Shown one piece after another: positions 12,445 to 24,228 of a stretch of DNA of 64,000 bases (position 1 is its first letter; each line of letters opens with the position of its first letter). A model generated the notes under the pieces. The model saw only the letters and a list, made by a program, of their open reading frames with translations, ran no database searches and was not told where the DNA came from. The stretch covers positions 3,100,001 to 3,164,000 of the forward strand of contig NC_051108.1 in the NCBI RefSeq assembly GCF_901709675.1, read 5' to 3'. The translations under genes were made by a program, and so were the position numbers. Origin of the DNA: Syngnathus acus (lineage: Eukaryota > Chordata > Actinopteri > Syngnathiformes > Syngnathidae).

Positions 12445-12766
12445 CAGTAATCCCTCGTTTATCGCGGATAATTGGTTCCAAAAACCACCTGCGATAAGTG
12501 AAATCCGCAAAGTACGGTCACCAATAAGAAGTACTTGGCAGGCTAACGAGTTAGCGGAAAGACTAACCCTAACCCTAACGTGAAAACGGACTTCTAAAGG
12601 AATGTAAATGAACATTTGGAGCAATACTACATTGTCCTAAAGGTTAGACACGTTTCGTCAATTAAGAAGTTTTATTTTGACTTTGAAATGCTTTTTTAAT
12701 TTGGTAAAAAATCCACGATGTAGTGAAGTGGCGATAAACGAAACGCGAAGTAGCGACGGATCACTG
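12445..12766. mobile_element. pogo/Tigger-like non-autonomous element
   Basis: Begins CAGTAATCCCTCGTTTATCG and ends CGACGGATCACTG, with TA on each side (12443-12444 and 12767-12768) as the target duplication. The sequence follows the CAGT...CTCG theme of TcMar-Tigger ends. It contains an internal CTAACCCTAACCCTAACG stretch. No transposase frame is present. Confidence 0.7.
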
Positions 12767-14322
12767 TAATTCCAATATTAAGGACAATCTAAAGTCAAAC
12801 GGAGAAAAAAAATATAAGCTTTTCAAGATTCTGCTGGGAAGGCATTTCTAATGAAAGCTTGCGCTCTTGGGGAGGTCATCGTAATATTGAGCGGCCTCGA
12901 TGTTTGCAAAGTGAAAAGTTAAGCATGTCAATTAATTTCGCACATTCAGATAAGTCATGAACTACACGATGAGGTATCGAATGCAAAAGTGAAGAAATGA
13001 TAGATTCTAAAAAGACTTGTGACAGCCCTTGTTTGAGCCAGCATATGTTTGCTGACAGTGCACGAAGAAATGTGCAAAAAAAAAAAACTCCCACTTGCCA
13101 CTTTATTTAAATTGTGTTTTCATGCAGGTTCACGCAGGGTGGCATCTATAACTAAAGCATTGGGGGGGGGGTTACCACGAGAAATATGCAGCGCTGTGTC
13201 GTTTTGGAAGCAGGATTTGAGCATATGATTAAAGTGCTTGAGCTGCATTTTAATATCCTCTCTACATCCCATCTCAGCATGTTGGAGGATGCTAACCACA
13301 AACGTGCTAAACCAAAAACGTGTCCGGTAAATCAACGGTCTAATCTGTTCACACGCCACGTGCAATTACGTCACCGTAATGATTATCGGGCATGGTGGGA
13401 GTATATCGATAACACCTCACTTCATCCTGTTTGCTGCCGATGCTATCGCTAAAGTTGTTGCGCCATTGTGCATCGCAGAATAGCAAGACGACTACTTACA
13501 GCGACACTAAATATAATGAGAAAAATGGAAAGTAACCATTTGAAATCCCAATACGAGTCAATCATCAACCATTTAGTATGTATACAATAAAGGTCAAAGA
13601 ACTGTGTAAACAAACACCTCAAACGACCAGATCGATATAAATACACATTTGTTTAGTGCATTTAGGCTCTTCTAATCAATGATGTAAATTGTTGAAACTA
13701 TAAAACAGTTGTTTATTTAGTTTAACAATTTATTTGTTGCAGGATATTGCCAGTGTCTCTTCCATGTGATGTTGACGTCTGACGTGTTTCTATTACCGTT
13801 CTTATGACTAAATTAATGGTCGAACAGTAACAAATAATGGTGTAAGATGTTAAACTAGACAACTGTCCACTTCAGACACCAGTCTGACAAGCACCCATCC
13901 AGCAGGCTGTTACCGCAGCCTTTCAGCTGCCTGCAGCTCCGTGAATGCAAGCGGTCCAAGGAAAGCAGCAGCACAGGCATGGACAGAAAGCAGTCATTGT
14001 GCCAAAGAAACAGCCGAGAGGATATTTCCACCCGATAGGCCCCAACGCTACCGCACTTGGTAGAGGCCTGTGGATGGAACGCAAAGATGAAACTTTGCAT
14101 GGCACAGACTCGTCACTCTTTGTGATTGGTATGAAGTGAACCAATGCAAACGTTGCATAAAAAGCAAAAAAGTAGAGTATTATTATCCAATGCTGACAAG
14201 TATGAAAAAAGAAAGGCTGAGGCCAGACAAAAAAAAAAAACTTTTGATCAAAGTCTGGGCGCAAAGGTGTCAAAACACCACAGTGCAATATTATGTAAAA
14301 TCCATTATGATGTCTATGTATG

Positions 14323-14350
14323 TATGTGTGTGTGTGTGTGTGTGTGTGTA
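14323..14350 (+). repeat. TG dinucleotide microsatellite
   Basis: A run of TG units preceded by TATG units, in the probable susd6 5'-UTR intron. Confidence 0.9.
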
Positions 14351-15422
14351 TTTATATATACACATTTTAGCTATGCCAAATTCGGAATTAGAATTAAATC
14401 CAATCTTTATTGTACTCGTTCACATTTCGAAAACAAATGCGACTTCTGATGTGACGCACATTCGCACAAAACAGTCCGACAAAATGACGTCACACGGTAT
14501 TTACGTTAGTTTTTTCCCCCCCGGAAATAAACTTGGTGCTGCGTTTAATTACTGAAATAAACTTTAATTACTCATTTCAGAATGCGGACTGGAAAGACTG
14601 GGGGGAGTTAAAATATTTATAAACTTTCCACTTTGATAAATGTTAAAATGCCACTTATAAGTTGGGCCGACAGTTTGATCCAAGACCAAGCTGCAGACCA
14701 ACCATCATTGTGTTCAACCTTAGGTTCCACTATGCCAGAAAAAAATAACCTTTGGCACAATCTGAAGAACATTTCATCATACCCAAAGTCGCCCTTAAGT
14801 TTGTTGCGTTCTTCTCCTTTTTCCTTTGCTTTGTCATGATTACATTAGAACCAGACAGGCAGTAATCACTTCCATCCTCGAGTACGGTAAGTGCGTGACG
14901 TTTTTGTCCTTTCCAGCAAAGAGGAAACGGACTCACACTGTATTCATGGAACAAAAGGACAGTGGTGTTAGGGGGAACACATGAGCAACCCCACCAATGT
15001 CAACACCAGAAATGATCACTTCCAATTCGCAGAAGACGTCCAGCCGCCTTCGCAGCAGTCAGTCAGTCAGTCACACGCTCGGACACGTGCAAATGTACTG
15101 CGAGATATTTAAACAAAGAACGTGATGGGTTGCCGAGAAAACACGCACACGCACACGCACGTATGTATGAACATGAACACACGCTCAAAGCAGAAAACAA
15201 TAAAAAAAAGAAAAAGCTATCAATAATAAAATCTGTGGATTAATGACAGCATTGTTGTATCGCTGTTTTGGTCTCGTTTAATTAACAGTACTGTAGTAGC
15301 AACTTTAGAAATACTAGATTTTATTTTATTCTTATAAAAAAAAAAAAAAAAAAAAACGGGACCAAATGCAGCTCTCGTAATGGCCTTTCCCTGCTTGGTA
15401 TGTAAAATAAAAAACGACTTAC

Positions 15423-15720
15423 CGACAATAGGTAACCAGCGACGAGCGCTCCTCCTTTATTCACATTCGACGCATTTAACCGTAGTGTAAGCGAACACAC
15501 ACGACGCAGTAAGGTGACGGGAAAAATGATGAAATGGTGTCGTGTCCGTCGTTGTATTTCCCCCGCGACGAGCTGTTGTTTCCTTGTCCTCGGCTCGGAT
15601 CGGGTCGCCAGTTCTTTATTTTAGGTGAGCGGAAACACTCGCAGTGTGAGAACCCGACCAGCTGCCTCGCTCTCGCGCGGTTTCCATGGCTACTCCGTGA
15701 AAAGGGCGTGTCCTAATCTG
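15423..15720 (-). promoter_or_regulatory. Candidate susd6 first (non-coding) exon and CpG-rich promoter
   Basis: This is a local CpG-rich patch in an otherwise AT-rich region. On the minus strand it ends at a good splice donor (GTCG|GTAAGT), so it could be the untranslated first exon spliced to the exon at about 10919. An imperfect RFX X-box-like palindrome, GTTTCCATGGCTAC, lies at 15680-15693. The exact transcription start cannot be read from the sequence. Confidence 0.45.
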
Positions 15721-17077
15721 TCAAGTCATCCTTCAAAATTAAAGCGAGACCCTTCAGCGTAAGAGCATATAGAGACAAAGAAAAATGAGCGAAACACACA
15801 AAGGGATGACAATTTTAAATAATGCCAATGTATTAATGTATGAACAGCTTTTGTTTTTGTAAATTATTGTATGTACTGTTCTTTTTTACGGCAATTACAC
15901 TCGTTTTTGGGGTAATTTGGGATTTATTATAATCCTATTTCAATGCACTGCTATCGTGTCAGTGCCCTAAAGATGTCCAGACTAAAGAAAGACATTTTTA
16001 GACATTTATTATAGATATTCCAGACAATGCTGCTCTCTAGCGGCTACCAAGAATACTCAACAAAAAGTAGCGAGTGTTTATTTTAGAGCTACGATTTTTT
16101 TTAAAAGAACCCAAAAAAATAATGATTAAAAAAAAAAGGAGGGGTTATTTTAGTTTACGTTGAAACGAATACAAATTAAGTGTAGAAAATATTATTTCTG
16201 ACTGGTTTCATATTTCCGGGTGCGTACCACTGTCACCTAGATTAAACAACACAAACGTTGATTCCCTTGTAAAAATTTAGGTTCCAAAATAAGACGTTTC
16301 TTCAAGTCGTGTTGATGAAAATAAAGTAAACCCTTCCAACTGTTTAAACAAAAAAGTAATAGGAGCGTTTCGGAAAATACACCTTCTTTTTTCTCTTAAG
16401 TGGTTCCTTCCTAGCTTCCGTTGCACTGTGCAACATCACTTTGCCACCAATATTTATGTTTTAAAAAGGTATGATTTTATTGCTTTTGCAAGGAGAGGTA
16501 TTTGAGGGTGTGTGTTTGCGTGGCTTCCGATGCGCGTCCCTGTTTAAATCTTCCCTCGAACGAAGCAAAAGAACGATCATCAAGTTTTAACTTGTATGTT
16601 TTCCATGCAAATCAATCTTAAGACGTTCTGCAAAACTGCAAAACTAGATGTGACTTTTCCCTGAGTTTCTTCGAACTAGTCCAACAAAACGGTGGTGGAC
16701 TGCGTGAGCATGAACTTTAACCCAGTTACGTCACTGCGGTCTTTGTTTATGCTCTTGAGCGGGATCAAAATGTCAGTTGTAAGCAAAGGGGACGTTTCAA
16801 CATCATTATTATTGTATATATATCAGGGAAATTGTTTCGATATTGTATTCATGCACGTCCGGCATATTAAATGCATGTCATATTAAATAATGTTCAAACA
16901 ATTTGTATAAAATAATTTACAGATGACTTTTTTATTTAAAATTGCAAAGAGCCTTTAAAATGCTCAGTATATCATTAAATCTATTTCGTTTACTTATTTG
17001 TTGTTTCAACTACTGTCTTTCCAAGCCGATTTTGAAAATGCATAATTCCTTTGACCTTTTCTCTTTTCCTAACGTAG
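15721..17077. other. Intergenic stretch between susd6 5' end and BAAT/ACOT gene
   Basis: AT-rich sequence with no recognised gene or transposon. It ends at an acceptor-like TTCCTAACGTAG (17066-17077), so a 5'-UTR exon of the BAAT/ACOT gene may start at 17078 and an upstream UTR exon may lie in this stretch. Confidence 0.4.
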
Positions 17078-17172
17078 GCCAAACAGATACTCAAATGTGT
17101 CATCTTGATTGTTTTGACAGACGCTGTGGCAACGACAACGAAAGCAATTTGTGTGTCACAAATCGGACTTTA

Positions 17173-18614
17173 ATGGCTCAGATCCGTCTCAAAATCCTCC
17201 CCGGGGTCCGCTGTCTGTTTGACAAACTGGTTCAAGTCAAAGTTGAGGGTCTCGCACCCCACAAACAAGTGGAATTAAGGTCGAGGTTAGTCGACGACAA
17301 AGGGGTGATTTTCAAAGCCTCTGCCCTCTACCAAGCAGATGAAAACGGTCTGGTAGATGTGAGTAGCGGCCTCTCTCTTGGAGGAAGTTACACTGGAGTG
17401 GAGCCGATGGGTTTATGGTGGTCCATGGCGCCAGGAACCCCCCACAAAAAATTTGTGAAGAAAAACGTACTGACCCCAACTCTCGTGGAGATAGCAGTGC
17501 ACAATAGCGGCACAGGGGAAATGTTAGTTTCTGAAACCAATGAGAGAGAATACATGATGGAGGGCATGAGGAGAATTCCTGTGCGAGAAGGACGTGTGCG
17601 AGGAGTCCTCTTCATACCACCAGGTTTGTGTGTTTGCTGTAGTTTGGTAAATAATTGCAGGGCCATTTAATTACAACTGAAAACTGACTATTATTTCTAT
17701 CAGTATTCTTTCCACCCACCTTTATTCTCTTGTATAATTTCAGGGACGGGGCCATTTCCTGGCATTATAGATTTATATACTTTAGGCGGAGGCCTTAATG
17801 AGCAACGAGCCAGCCTCTTGGCAAACAAAGGTTTTGTTGTTTTGGCTTTAGCCTATTATGGCTACCAGGATTTACCCAAAAATCCTAAGAACTTGGATTT
17901 GGAATACTTTGAAGAGGCTGCAAATTTTGTACAGAAACATCCAGAGGTTAGTAAATGAGTTAGAAGAGATTTGATTTTGATAACAATAACACATTGCAGT
18001 ATTCTGTGTCTTTTGTTTTGCAGGTTCGAGGTCCTGGGATAGGCGTGGTCTCAATGTCCCATAGTGTTGCTTTGGCATTGTCAATGGCGTCCTATTTCTC
18101 CGGAATTACCGCAACCGTTTGTATAAATGGCTGCAATGGAAATACTGTAATTCCACTACATTACAAAGACATTGTTATGCCGCCACTCCGACCTGCAATA
18201 TGGAAAGCAAGAATTAGGAAATCTTGGCTGATTGATATCCATGATGTCACGCCAGATCCAAGCCTGAAAAAAAATCGCGCGTCTTTGATTCCCATCGAGA
18301 AGGCCGACTGCCACTTCCTGTTTGCTGTTTCCGAAGACGACCGCAACTGGAACAGTGTTTTGTTTGCCAAACGAGCCGCTGAGATTTTGAAAAGCCACGG
18401 CAAAGAATCCTTTCAAGTGGTTTCTTACCCCAAGGCTGGACACTTTTTGGAAGTTCCTCACATGCCATTTTGTCCGTCTTCCTTCCATGCTGCAGTGGGA
18501 AGAGCGGTGGCCTTTGGTGGGGAGCCAAAAGCCCACTCGGCAGCTCAGCTGGACCTGTGGGAACGAGTCCAAGAGTTCCTTAAGAGACACTTAAACACCA
18601 TGAGCACTTACTAG
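17173..18614 (+). CDS. BAAT/ACOT-family acyl-CoA thioesterase or bile acid-CoA:amino acid N-acyltransferase-like protein
   Basis: Three exons, 17173-17623, 17744-17946 and 18024-18614, have GT-AG junctions (CCAG|GTTTGT, TTTCAG|GG, GAG|GTTAGT, TGCAG|GTT). They give 414 aa, against about 420 for the family. The N-terminal half is the acyl-CoA thioesterase/BAAT beta-sandwich ([29 protein letters not shown]). The C-terminal half is an alpha/beta hydrolase ([28 protein letters not shown]). The catalytic triad is Ser230, Asp324 and His358; the S-D and S-H spacings of 94 and 128 equal those remembered for human ACOT2. The nucleophile context is VVSMSHSV rather than the ACOT GISKGG, and it is closer to BAAT, which has Cys at that position. 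The protein ends in MSTY, with no peroxisomal SKL-type signal and no obvious mitochondrial leader, so a cytosolic location is inferred. The start is the ATG that aligns with family starts; the frame is open upstream, but that part looks like 5' UTR after an acceptor at 17077. Whether it hydrolyses acyl-CoA or conjugates bile acids cannot be decided from sequence. Confidence 0.93.
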
Positions 18615-18688
18615 CAAGCATCAAGCGTGCTAGGCATCCAAGATTCACATATTTTGCACAAAATTAGGTCAATGCAACTATGATGAGT

Positions 18689-18694
18689 AAATAA
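18689..18694 (+). terminator. Polyadenylation signal of the BAAT/ACOT gene
   Basis: AATAAA lies 75 nt after the stop codon, in a short AT-rich 3' UTR. Confidence 0.6.
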
Positions 18695-18924
18695 AGGTCT
18701 AAAAGTTGATGCTATTTGAATTCAAGATCAACTAAGAAAAATATTTATCATCATGTTAACTGTCCCTATCTTTGTGTGTGCGTTGTATTCCGGCCATTTG
18801 CACAAACCAAAGAGGAATGTCGCAAGCTGCTGTGAGAGAACAAACGGAACAAGGTAATAATATTTCTTTGAGCAAGTCAACAAGTCCAGCTAAACCTTAG
18901 CCAACCATAATCAATACAGTAACT

Positions 18925-19252
18925 CAGGGGTGTCAAACTCATTTTTTTGGCGGGCCGCATTGTAGTCATGGCTTCTTTCAGAGGGCCATTATGACTGTCA
19001 ACCCAAATAAATCTATGAGCACCTCATATTATATACAGTAAAAGCTACAAAACAAACTGACAAATAACTCGTTTTCAAATCTGACGAGTAAAAACTGGTC
19101 AAATGTTTTTAAAAAAAAGATATTAAAAGTGAAGACAATTTGCAATTCTAGTAATGACACACGAATTTGATGCACACTTTGTCTTCGCGGGCCACATCAA
19201 ATGATGTGGCGGGCCGTATCTGGGCCCCCGGGCCTTGAGTTTGACACCTGTG
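18925..19252 (-). mobile_element. hAT-like non-autonomous element with perfect 8-bp target duplication
   Basis: A 328-bp second copy of the element at 10328, in opposite orientation. It begins CAGGGGTGTCAAACTCATTT and ends TTTGACACCTGTG, flanked by CAGTAACT at 18917-18924 and 19253-19260. It lies between the BAAT/ACOT gene and gpr176. Confidence 0.87.
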
Positions 19253-19784
19253 CAGTAACTGAGAACTGTGTTCAACATAAGACTCAAAATTGACAGGCCG
19301 TATACATTAAAGAAAACAAATATGTGAAGTCACGACAAAGAAAAACTTTCATAATATCACTTTGATTCGATTTGAAGTGCATCACTCTGCAATTTTGGTA
19401 TCATAGAGGAGGAGGAGCGCCCCCTTCACGCCCCCCCCCCCCCTCCTTGCCAGTCGCGCGTGTCGCGTTGTGAAATATTCATTATTCGTGGGATCTCCAC
19501 ACCAGCCAGTCGACCAATGGGCAACCTCTCACGGTGCAGTAGGAGTCTGGCAACAACAGAGAGAACGAGAAGAAGAGAAGCAAGCTAAATCTACGAAATG
19601 GACACATCGGATCCATCCGCGCACTCCGGTGCGCATGGACATACATGACTGCTTTTTTGTCTTTTGCACTCAGTGATGCAAAAAATGTTTTTTCTTCATT
19701 TCGAATTTTGCTGCAATCTTGGCCATGCGCTGCGTCCTACAATGTTTCTGTTGAAGCGTTCAGAATAAAAAACAGGATCACGAT

Positions 19785-22700
19785 ATGGATAGTGTGACTT
19801 GGGCTGCAATGGTCGGAGACGGCGCAGCCAACATGACAGCTGCTCATATCTGGCTGAGTGTCCTCAATTCCTCCAGCCATCCACCCGCCGAGGGGACAGC
19901 GCTGGACGACCGAGACCAGCTGATCCGGGAGCAAGCCTACCGGGACTTCACCACTGCCGTCCAGGTTCTCATCCTCATAGGGTCGCTACTCGGTAAGGCT
20001 GGATAAATATATGCTATATGCGCCCCTGTGATTGCTCCCGATCCATTCCAAAAGGAGGTTAGGTGTGATGTGAGTATAAATATGTTTATAAATATAAGTC
20101 TATATTAATATACAATATTGTATTGCAATTGATTGGTGACCACTCAAGGGTCGCTCGCCCATGACCTTAATGAGGACAAGCACCATAGAAAAAAATACCT
20201 GGGTGGTTATTTATGTCTAAAATAGGTTAAAATCACTGAATAAAAAATAATATCAAGGGAACTGGAGAGGGGAAAACAGCTCATTAGTTCTGCTCATAAC
20301 TCTGAGCTTTATTTTTAATTTGTACATTATAAAACAGCAAAATGTGTGCCTACTTAAATATTTTAACTGGCATGGAAATAAGATCCACAAACTGTACCCA
20401 CTTGTGCAGTATTACAGTCCCATTGATAAAAAAAAAAGTCTCATTCACAGGACTATATTTAAAAATATGTGACACATCCTAATGAGGTTTCACAGTTTGG
20501 ATAATATTGACTCAGGCTGCTAAGTGTCGTCACAATATTTGTCGCTTTGCCTTCACACTACCTAATTAGCAAACCCTCTGTTAATAATAACATGAGGTCC
20601 CCCAAAGATATTTGTAATTAGTATACAATTGCTATTTTGTAATATATTTGAGCACAAATGTCCACAGCAGGAGGATTTGCCAACATTTCCTCCAAAATAT
20701 ATACACATAAATAAATAATATATGAAGTAAATGTGTATCATTTTTGAAATAATTCAAACCGTTGTTGTTTGAGAATTACATTGTAAAAGGCATTTCAATG
20801 GTTGTCTAATGCATGGCCATGATTTAATTTGATTTCCTTTGTGAAATTAAAAGTATTGTGCTGTTACTGAAACAACTCAGAGGGTGCGATTTCTCCTTAT
20901 TATATTTCCATGCCTCACAATTAAAGGACATAATACCGTATTGGCCCGAATATAAGACGGCCCCGATTATAATACGACCCCCTCTTTTTCAAGACTCAAG
21001 TTTGAAAAAAGACTTTGTCTAGACCCCGAATGTAAGACGACCCCCCTCTTTTTCAGTTTTATTTCAATGCAAAAAATCTTATATTCGGGCCAATACGGTA
21101 ATGCTTTCATTCAGAATATTTAATTTCTTTTCCACATCAGCTTCAGTGACCTGTTTGTGAACCGTGTCATCATGTAACATCTTACGTGACATCTGGCGAG
21201 CTAGCTAATGATGTTCTTCCTCCGCCAGGCATGTTTAGACACTTGGAATCGAATGTTATGATGTGATTTAAAAGCTCTTCGTTCTGTTCCCCGTAGGAAA
21301 CGCCACCGTCGTGTGGTGCACCTGCTCCACAAACGTCTTCAAATCCGTAACCAATCGCTTCATCCAAAACTTGGCTTGCACGGGCATCTGCGCCGGACTG
21401 GTTTGCGTTCCCTTCGACGTGGCGCTGGGTTCCAGTCCTCATTGCTGCTGGTGGCTTCACACGCTCTTACTCTGCAAGACCATCAAGTTCCTTCACAAAC
21501 TCTTCTGCTCGGTCACTGTGCTCAATTTCAGCGCCATTGCGCTCGACAGGTCCGTTCATGTTAAAAAATTAGAAATATAAGAAGCACATTTGCTATTTAG
21601 GACAAAGTACTCCAGAAAAGAGATTGATGGATACAATGGTGTTAAAAATAACCACTTTGAAACCCCTACTGACCATTAAATGCTATTTGAATTTAGCCGG
21701 TGGTTACCTCCCACTCGCTTCACTCAGTTTGAAAGTGCACTTCAGAGACGTGAAAGGTTTAAACGCATTCAAGCGATGCCCGTTAAGCTCTTAATTGCTT
21801 GACCTGAAGTACGTCACTGTCAAACAATGCTGCTTTCGAACGTCGATGCTTCGATCTGAAACTGAGCAATGCGTCGGCTCATTTGAAAAATGCTCTTACC
21901 GCGATATGATTTCTTTTAAAATGGTGGCGCTTTGATAAAGTTGCCTATCGCGTGTGTATTGGCTTGTGTTTACACAGCTGGACCCGTGTGGTTGACTTTG
22001 ACACCACTGCTTGAAATTGTCCATATGTGTGAATGTGAGTGTGAACTATATGTGCCTCATAACTGGCTACATGTGAAGTTACAGCTGCACCTATATAAAG
22101 AAATGACGGCTGATTAATTGTCTATTGTATCTCCAGATACTATTCAGTGCTATACCCACTGGAAAGGAAGATCTCAGATGCAAGATCCAGGGATCTGGTC
22201 ATCTACATTTGGGTCCACGCAGTGGTGGTGAGTCTCCCCGTGTTTGCCGTGACCAACGTCACCGACGTGTACGTGACGTCGTCCTGCTCAGAAGACCACG
22301 CCCGTTCCCTGGGGCACACGCTCTATGTGTTCGTTTACAACGTCACCACGGTCATCCTCCCTCTGGCGTTGGTTTTCTTCTTCATGCTGCTCATCCGGAG
22401 AGCGCTCAGCGCTAGTCAGAAAAAGAAGGTGATCATCGCAGCCTTGCGGACGCCGCAGAACAGCATCTCCATCCCGTACGTGTCTCAACGGGAGGCCGAA
22501 CTGCACGCCAGTCTCCTGGCGGTCGTGCTGGCTTTCACTGCCTGCAGCGCCCCCTATGGGGCGTTAGTTGTCTATCGCACACTTTTGGTAGACCCCAAAG
22601 AGGTGCCGGCATCTCTGTATCTCACAGCCTTATGGCTTCCTAAGGTGTCCCTCCTCACCAACCCGCTTTTGTTCCTGACTGTTAATCGCTCGGCACGCCA

Positions 22701-23343
22701 CGGTTGCCTGGAACTGCTAGCCAGGATCCAGAGACGCTACAGCCGACGGAACATGGTTAGCACAGGGGCTCTGGCGTCTCTGGGCGGGGAGGTTGTGATA
22801 GGAGAACCGGTAGGACTGGAGACAGCGGGTCGTTCTGGAAGCCAACTTCTGGAGATGTTCAACATCGGACAACAGCATATTTTCCGGCCCTCCGAGGAAG
22901 AAGAGGAAAATGTAGCCAACGAGATCCCGACTCAGGGGTTAGATGAGGATCAGGAGAACGGATCTCGACAAAGAGGCGTCCGGGCACACGGAATGACCAA
23001 AAACGATCTGTTGCAGAGACACGGAGGCGGGCTCACAAATGACGACACCCCCCCCTTGGCGGCGCCGCGCTCATCTCCAGTTCACACGTGCGCTTATACC
23101 TCCTCGTCACAGGTGGCGCCAGCTACGCTTCCAGAAACAAAAGACCCAACCCAGTTTGGGTTCGGACCCTTTGAATTGCCCCCTCAATGGTTACCTGAGA
23201 CCAGGAACAGCAAGAAGAGGTTGCTTCCGCCATTGGGTAACACACCCGAGGAGCTCATCCAGACCAAGTTGCCCAAACCGCGGCCCGAAAGGCGAATAAG
23301 CAGGAATAATAAGGTCAGCACCATCTCGGCTGTTGACCCTTGA
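19785..23343 (+). CDS. gpr176: G-protein coupled receptor 176
   Basis: Exons are 19785-19992, 21297-21549 and 22137-23343, with junctions CTCG|GTAAGG, CCGTAG|GA, GACAG|GTCCGT and CTCCAG|A. The product is 555 aa; human GPR176 is about 515. The extracellular N-terminus has NMT and NSS sequons. TM1 starts at VQVLILIGSLLGNATVVW. TM2 contains LVCVPFDVAL, TM3 ends in the intact DRY motif (ALDRYYSVLYPLERKISDA), and TM7 reads LLTNPLLFLTVN, an NPxxL form instead of NPxxY as in mammalian GPR176. The intracellular loop ALSASQKKKVIIAALRTPQN and the tail blocks SGSQLLEMF, FGFGPFELPPQWL and GNTPEELIQTK match the remembered human protein almost exactly. GPR176 is an orphan class A receptor reported to act through Gz in the suprachiasmatic clock. 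The gene is convergent with thbs1, as in human 15q14. The start is the first ATG of the first exon and has no competing upstream in-frame ATG of similar context. Confidence 0.97.
20125..20196 (-). repeat. Fragment of a dispersed fish repeat
   Basis: Contains ATGACCTTAATGAGGACAAG, the reverse complement of the CTTGTCCTCATTAGGGTCA block at 51344. Such blocks are common in fish genomes. I cannot name the family with certainty. Confidence 0.4.
20935..21099. mobile_element. MITE with ends ACCGTATTGGCCCGAATATA, in gpr176 intron 1
   Basis: A 165-bp element. The terminal inverted repeat ACCGTATTGGCCCGAATATA is repeated exactly in inverted form at the right end. Internal AAGACGACCCC units are repeated. 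Confidence 0.75.
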
Positions 23344-23470
23344 ACTCTGCATAAAATAAAAAAATGCACTTCAACAGCGGGACTGGGTCTATGCAGAATG
23401 TCCTGCTCTCTTTGGGCCGCACCTAAACCTGTTTACATTTTTCACAATATATTAAAAGTGGCACTGCTCG

Positions 23471-23476
23471 AATAAA
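23471..23476 (+). terminator. Candidate polyadenylation signal of gpr176
   Basis: AATAAA lies about 130 nt after the stop codon. An earlier run at 23352 (AAAATAAAAAAA) is weaker. Longer 3' UTR forms cannot be excluded. Confidence 0.45.
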
Positions 23477-24228
23477 CTCGATATGAAACGTCTTTGTACA
23501 GTACATTTTGTTTTGCCGTGTCTGCTTGTCCGATCAATACAATCAAGTGTTCTGTCACTGTGATGGAGGCATATTTTGATAAATCAGCATTTTTTAAAAC
23601 ATTCTAACAATGTACCATGTTTAAAAGATCTTATGTAGTAGATGTTGTCATCGTTTGTACTTTTTGTGTCAGTAATTGCTGATGTACATTATGCAAATAC
23701 AAACAACAAACCCTGAGCTTTTCAGATCTTCTGTTGTGTAATTGGAGCAGGCAAATCGTCGAGGTTGATACTGCAATTCAACTGTCATCGGATGTTATTG
23801 ATTTTCCTCAGGCTTAAAAAAAAAAAAATCAATGTCGCTCGGCACACAATTCTACTTCACAACATCTGTTTCTCCATTTGTCATTGTTACTGTACCTGTG
23901 TCTCCATGGTAACGCATATAGACAACACGTCTCAACCTGACCAGCAAATATTTATCAAGCTCTAACATACACTCGGGGTCTAGCACAATACCTTGCTGTG
24001 TCTACAAATAACCTGAACCTGCATCATCTGCTCTGTGCTGTTATCATCACATTGGGCTAGCATACAACGCCTGACTGCACAATAGCTACCATTAAAAAGG
24101 GGAAAAAGGAGATGAGGAATAGATTTATGATGTTGTACTGGGTTGAAAAACCCTGCTCATTACAACAACTGGACTAAAAATAGATCTCTTGATGATGACC
24201 TATAACCTTTTGACGTATAAAAATAAGT

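Larger units (their letters stand above)
10920..15422 (-). other. Probable susd6 5'-UTR intron
   Basis: The acceptor of the signal-peptide exon is near 10920 (pyrimidine-rich, then GGAACAG on the minus strand). A strong candidate donor (GTCG|GTAAGT) is at 15423/15422. The stretch contains a truncated hAT-like piece, a short MITE, a Tigger-like element and a TG repeat. No coding exon was recognised. Confidence 0.5.
19993..21296 (+). other. gpr176 intron 1
   Basis: An AT-rich intron of 1.3 kb. It contains one short inverted-repeat element (20935-21099) and, at about 20125-20195, a fragment of a common fish dispersed repeat (AATGAGGACAAGC). No coding sequence was seen. Confidence 0.7.

Noticed and set aside
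12553-12578. Telomere-like CCCTAA repeats (two to three units)
   Set aside because: Too short and located inside the Tigger-like element; not a chromosome end or a meaningful interstitial telomere.
16942-17172. Upstream in-frame extension of the BAAT/ACOT frame (77 extra codons)
   Set aside because: Family proteins start at the equivalent of the ATG at 17173, and an acceptor-like site at 17077 suggests this part is intron and 5' UTR.
22125-22506. Alternative frames over gpr176 exon 3
   Set aside because: Out of frame with a gene whose protein matches GPR176 throughout.
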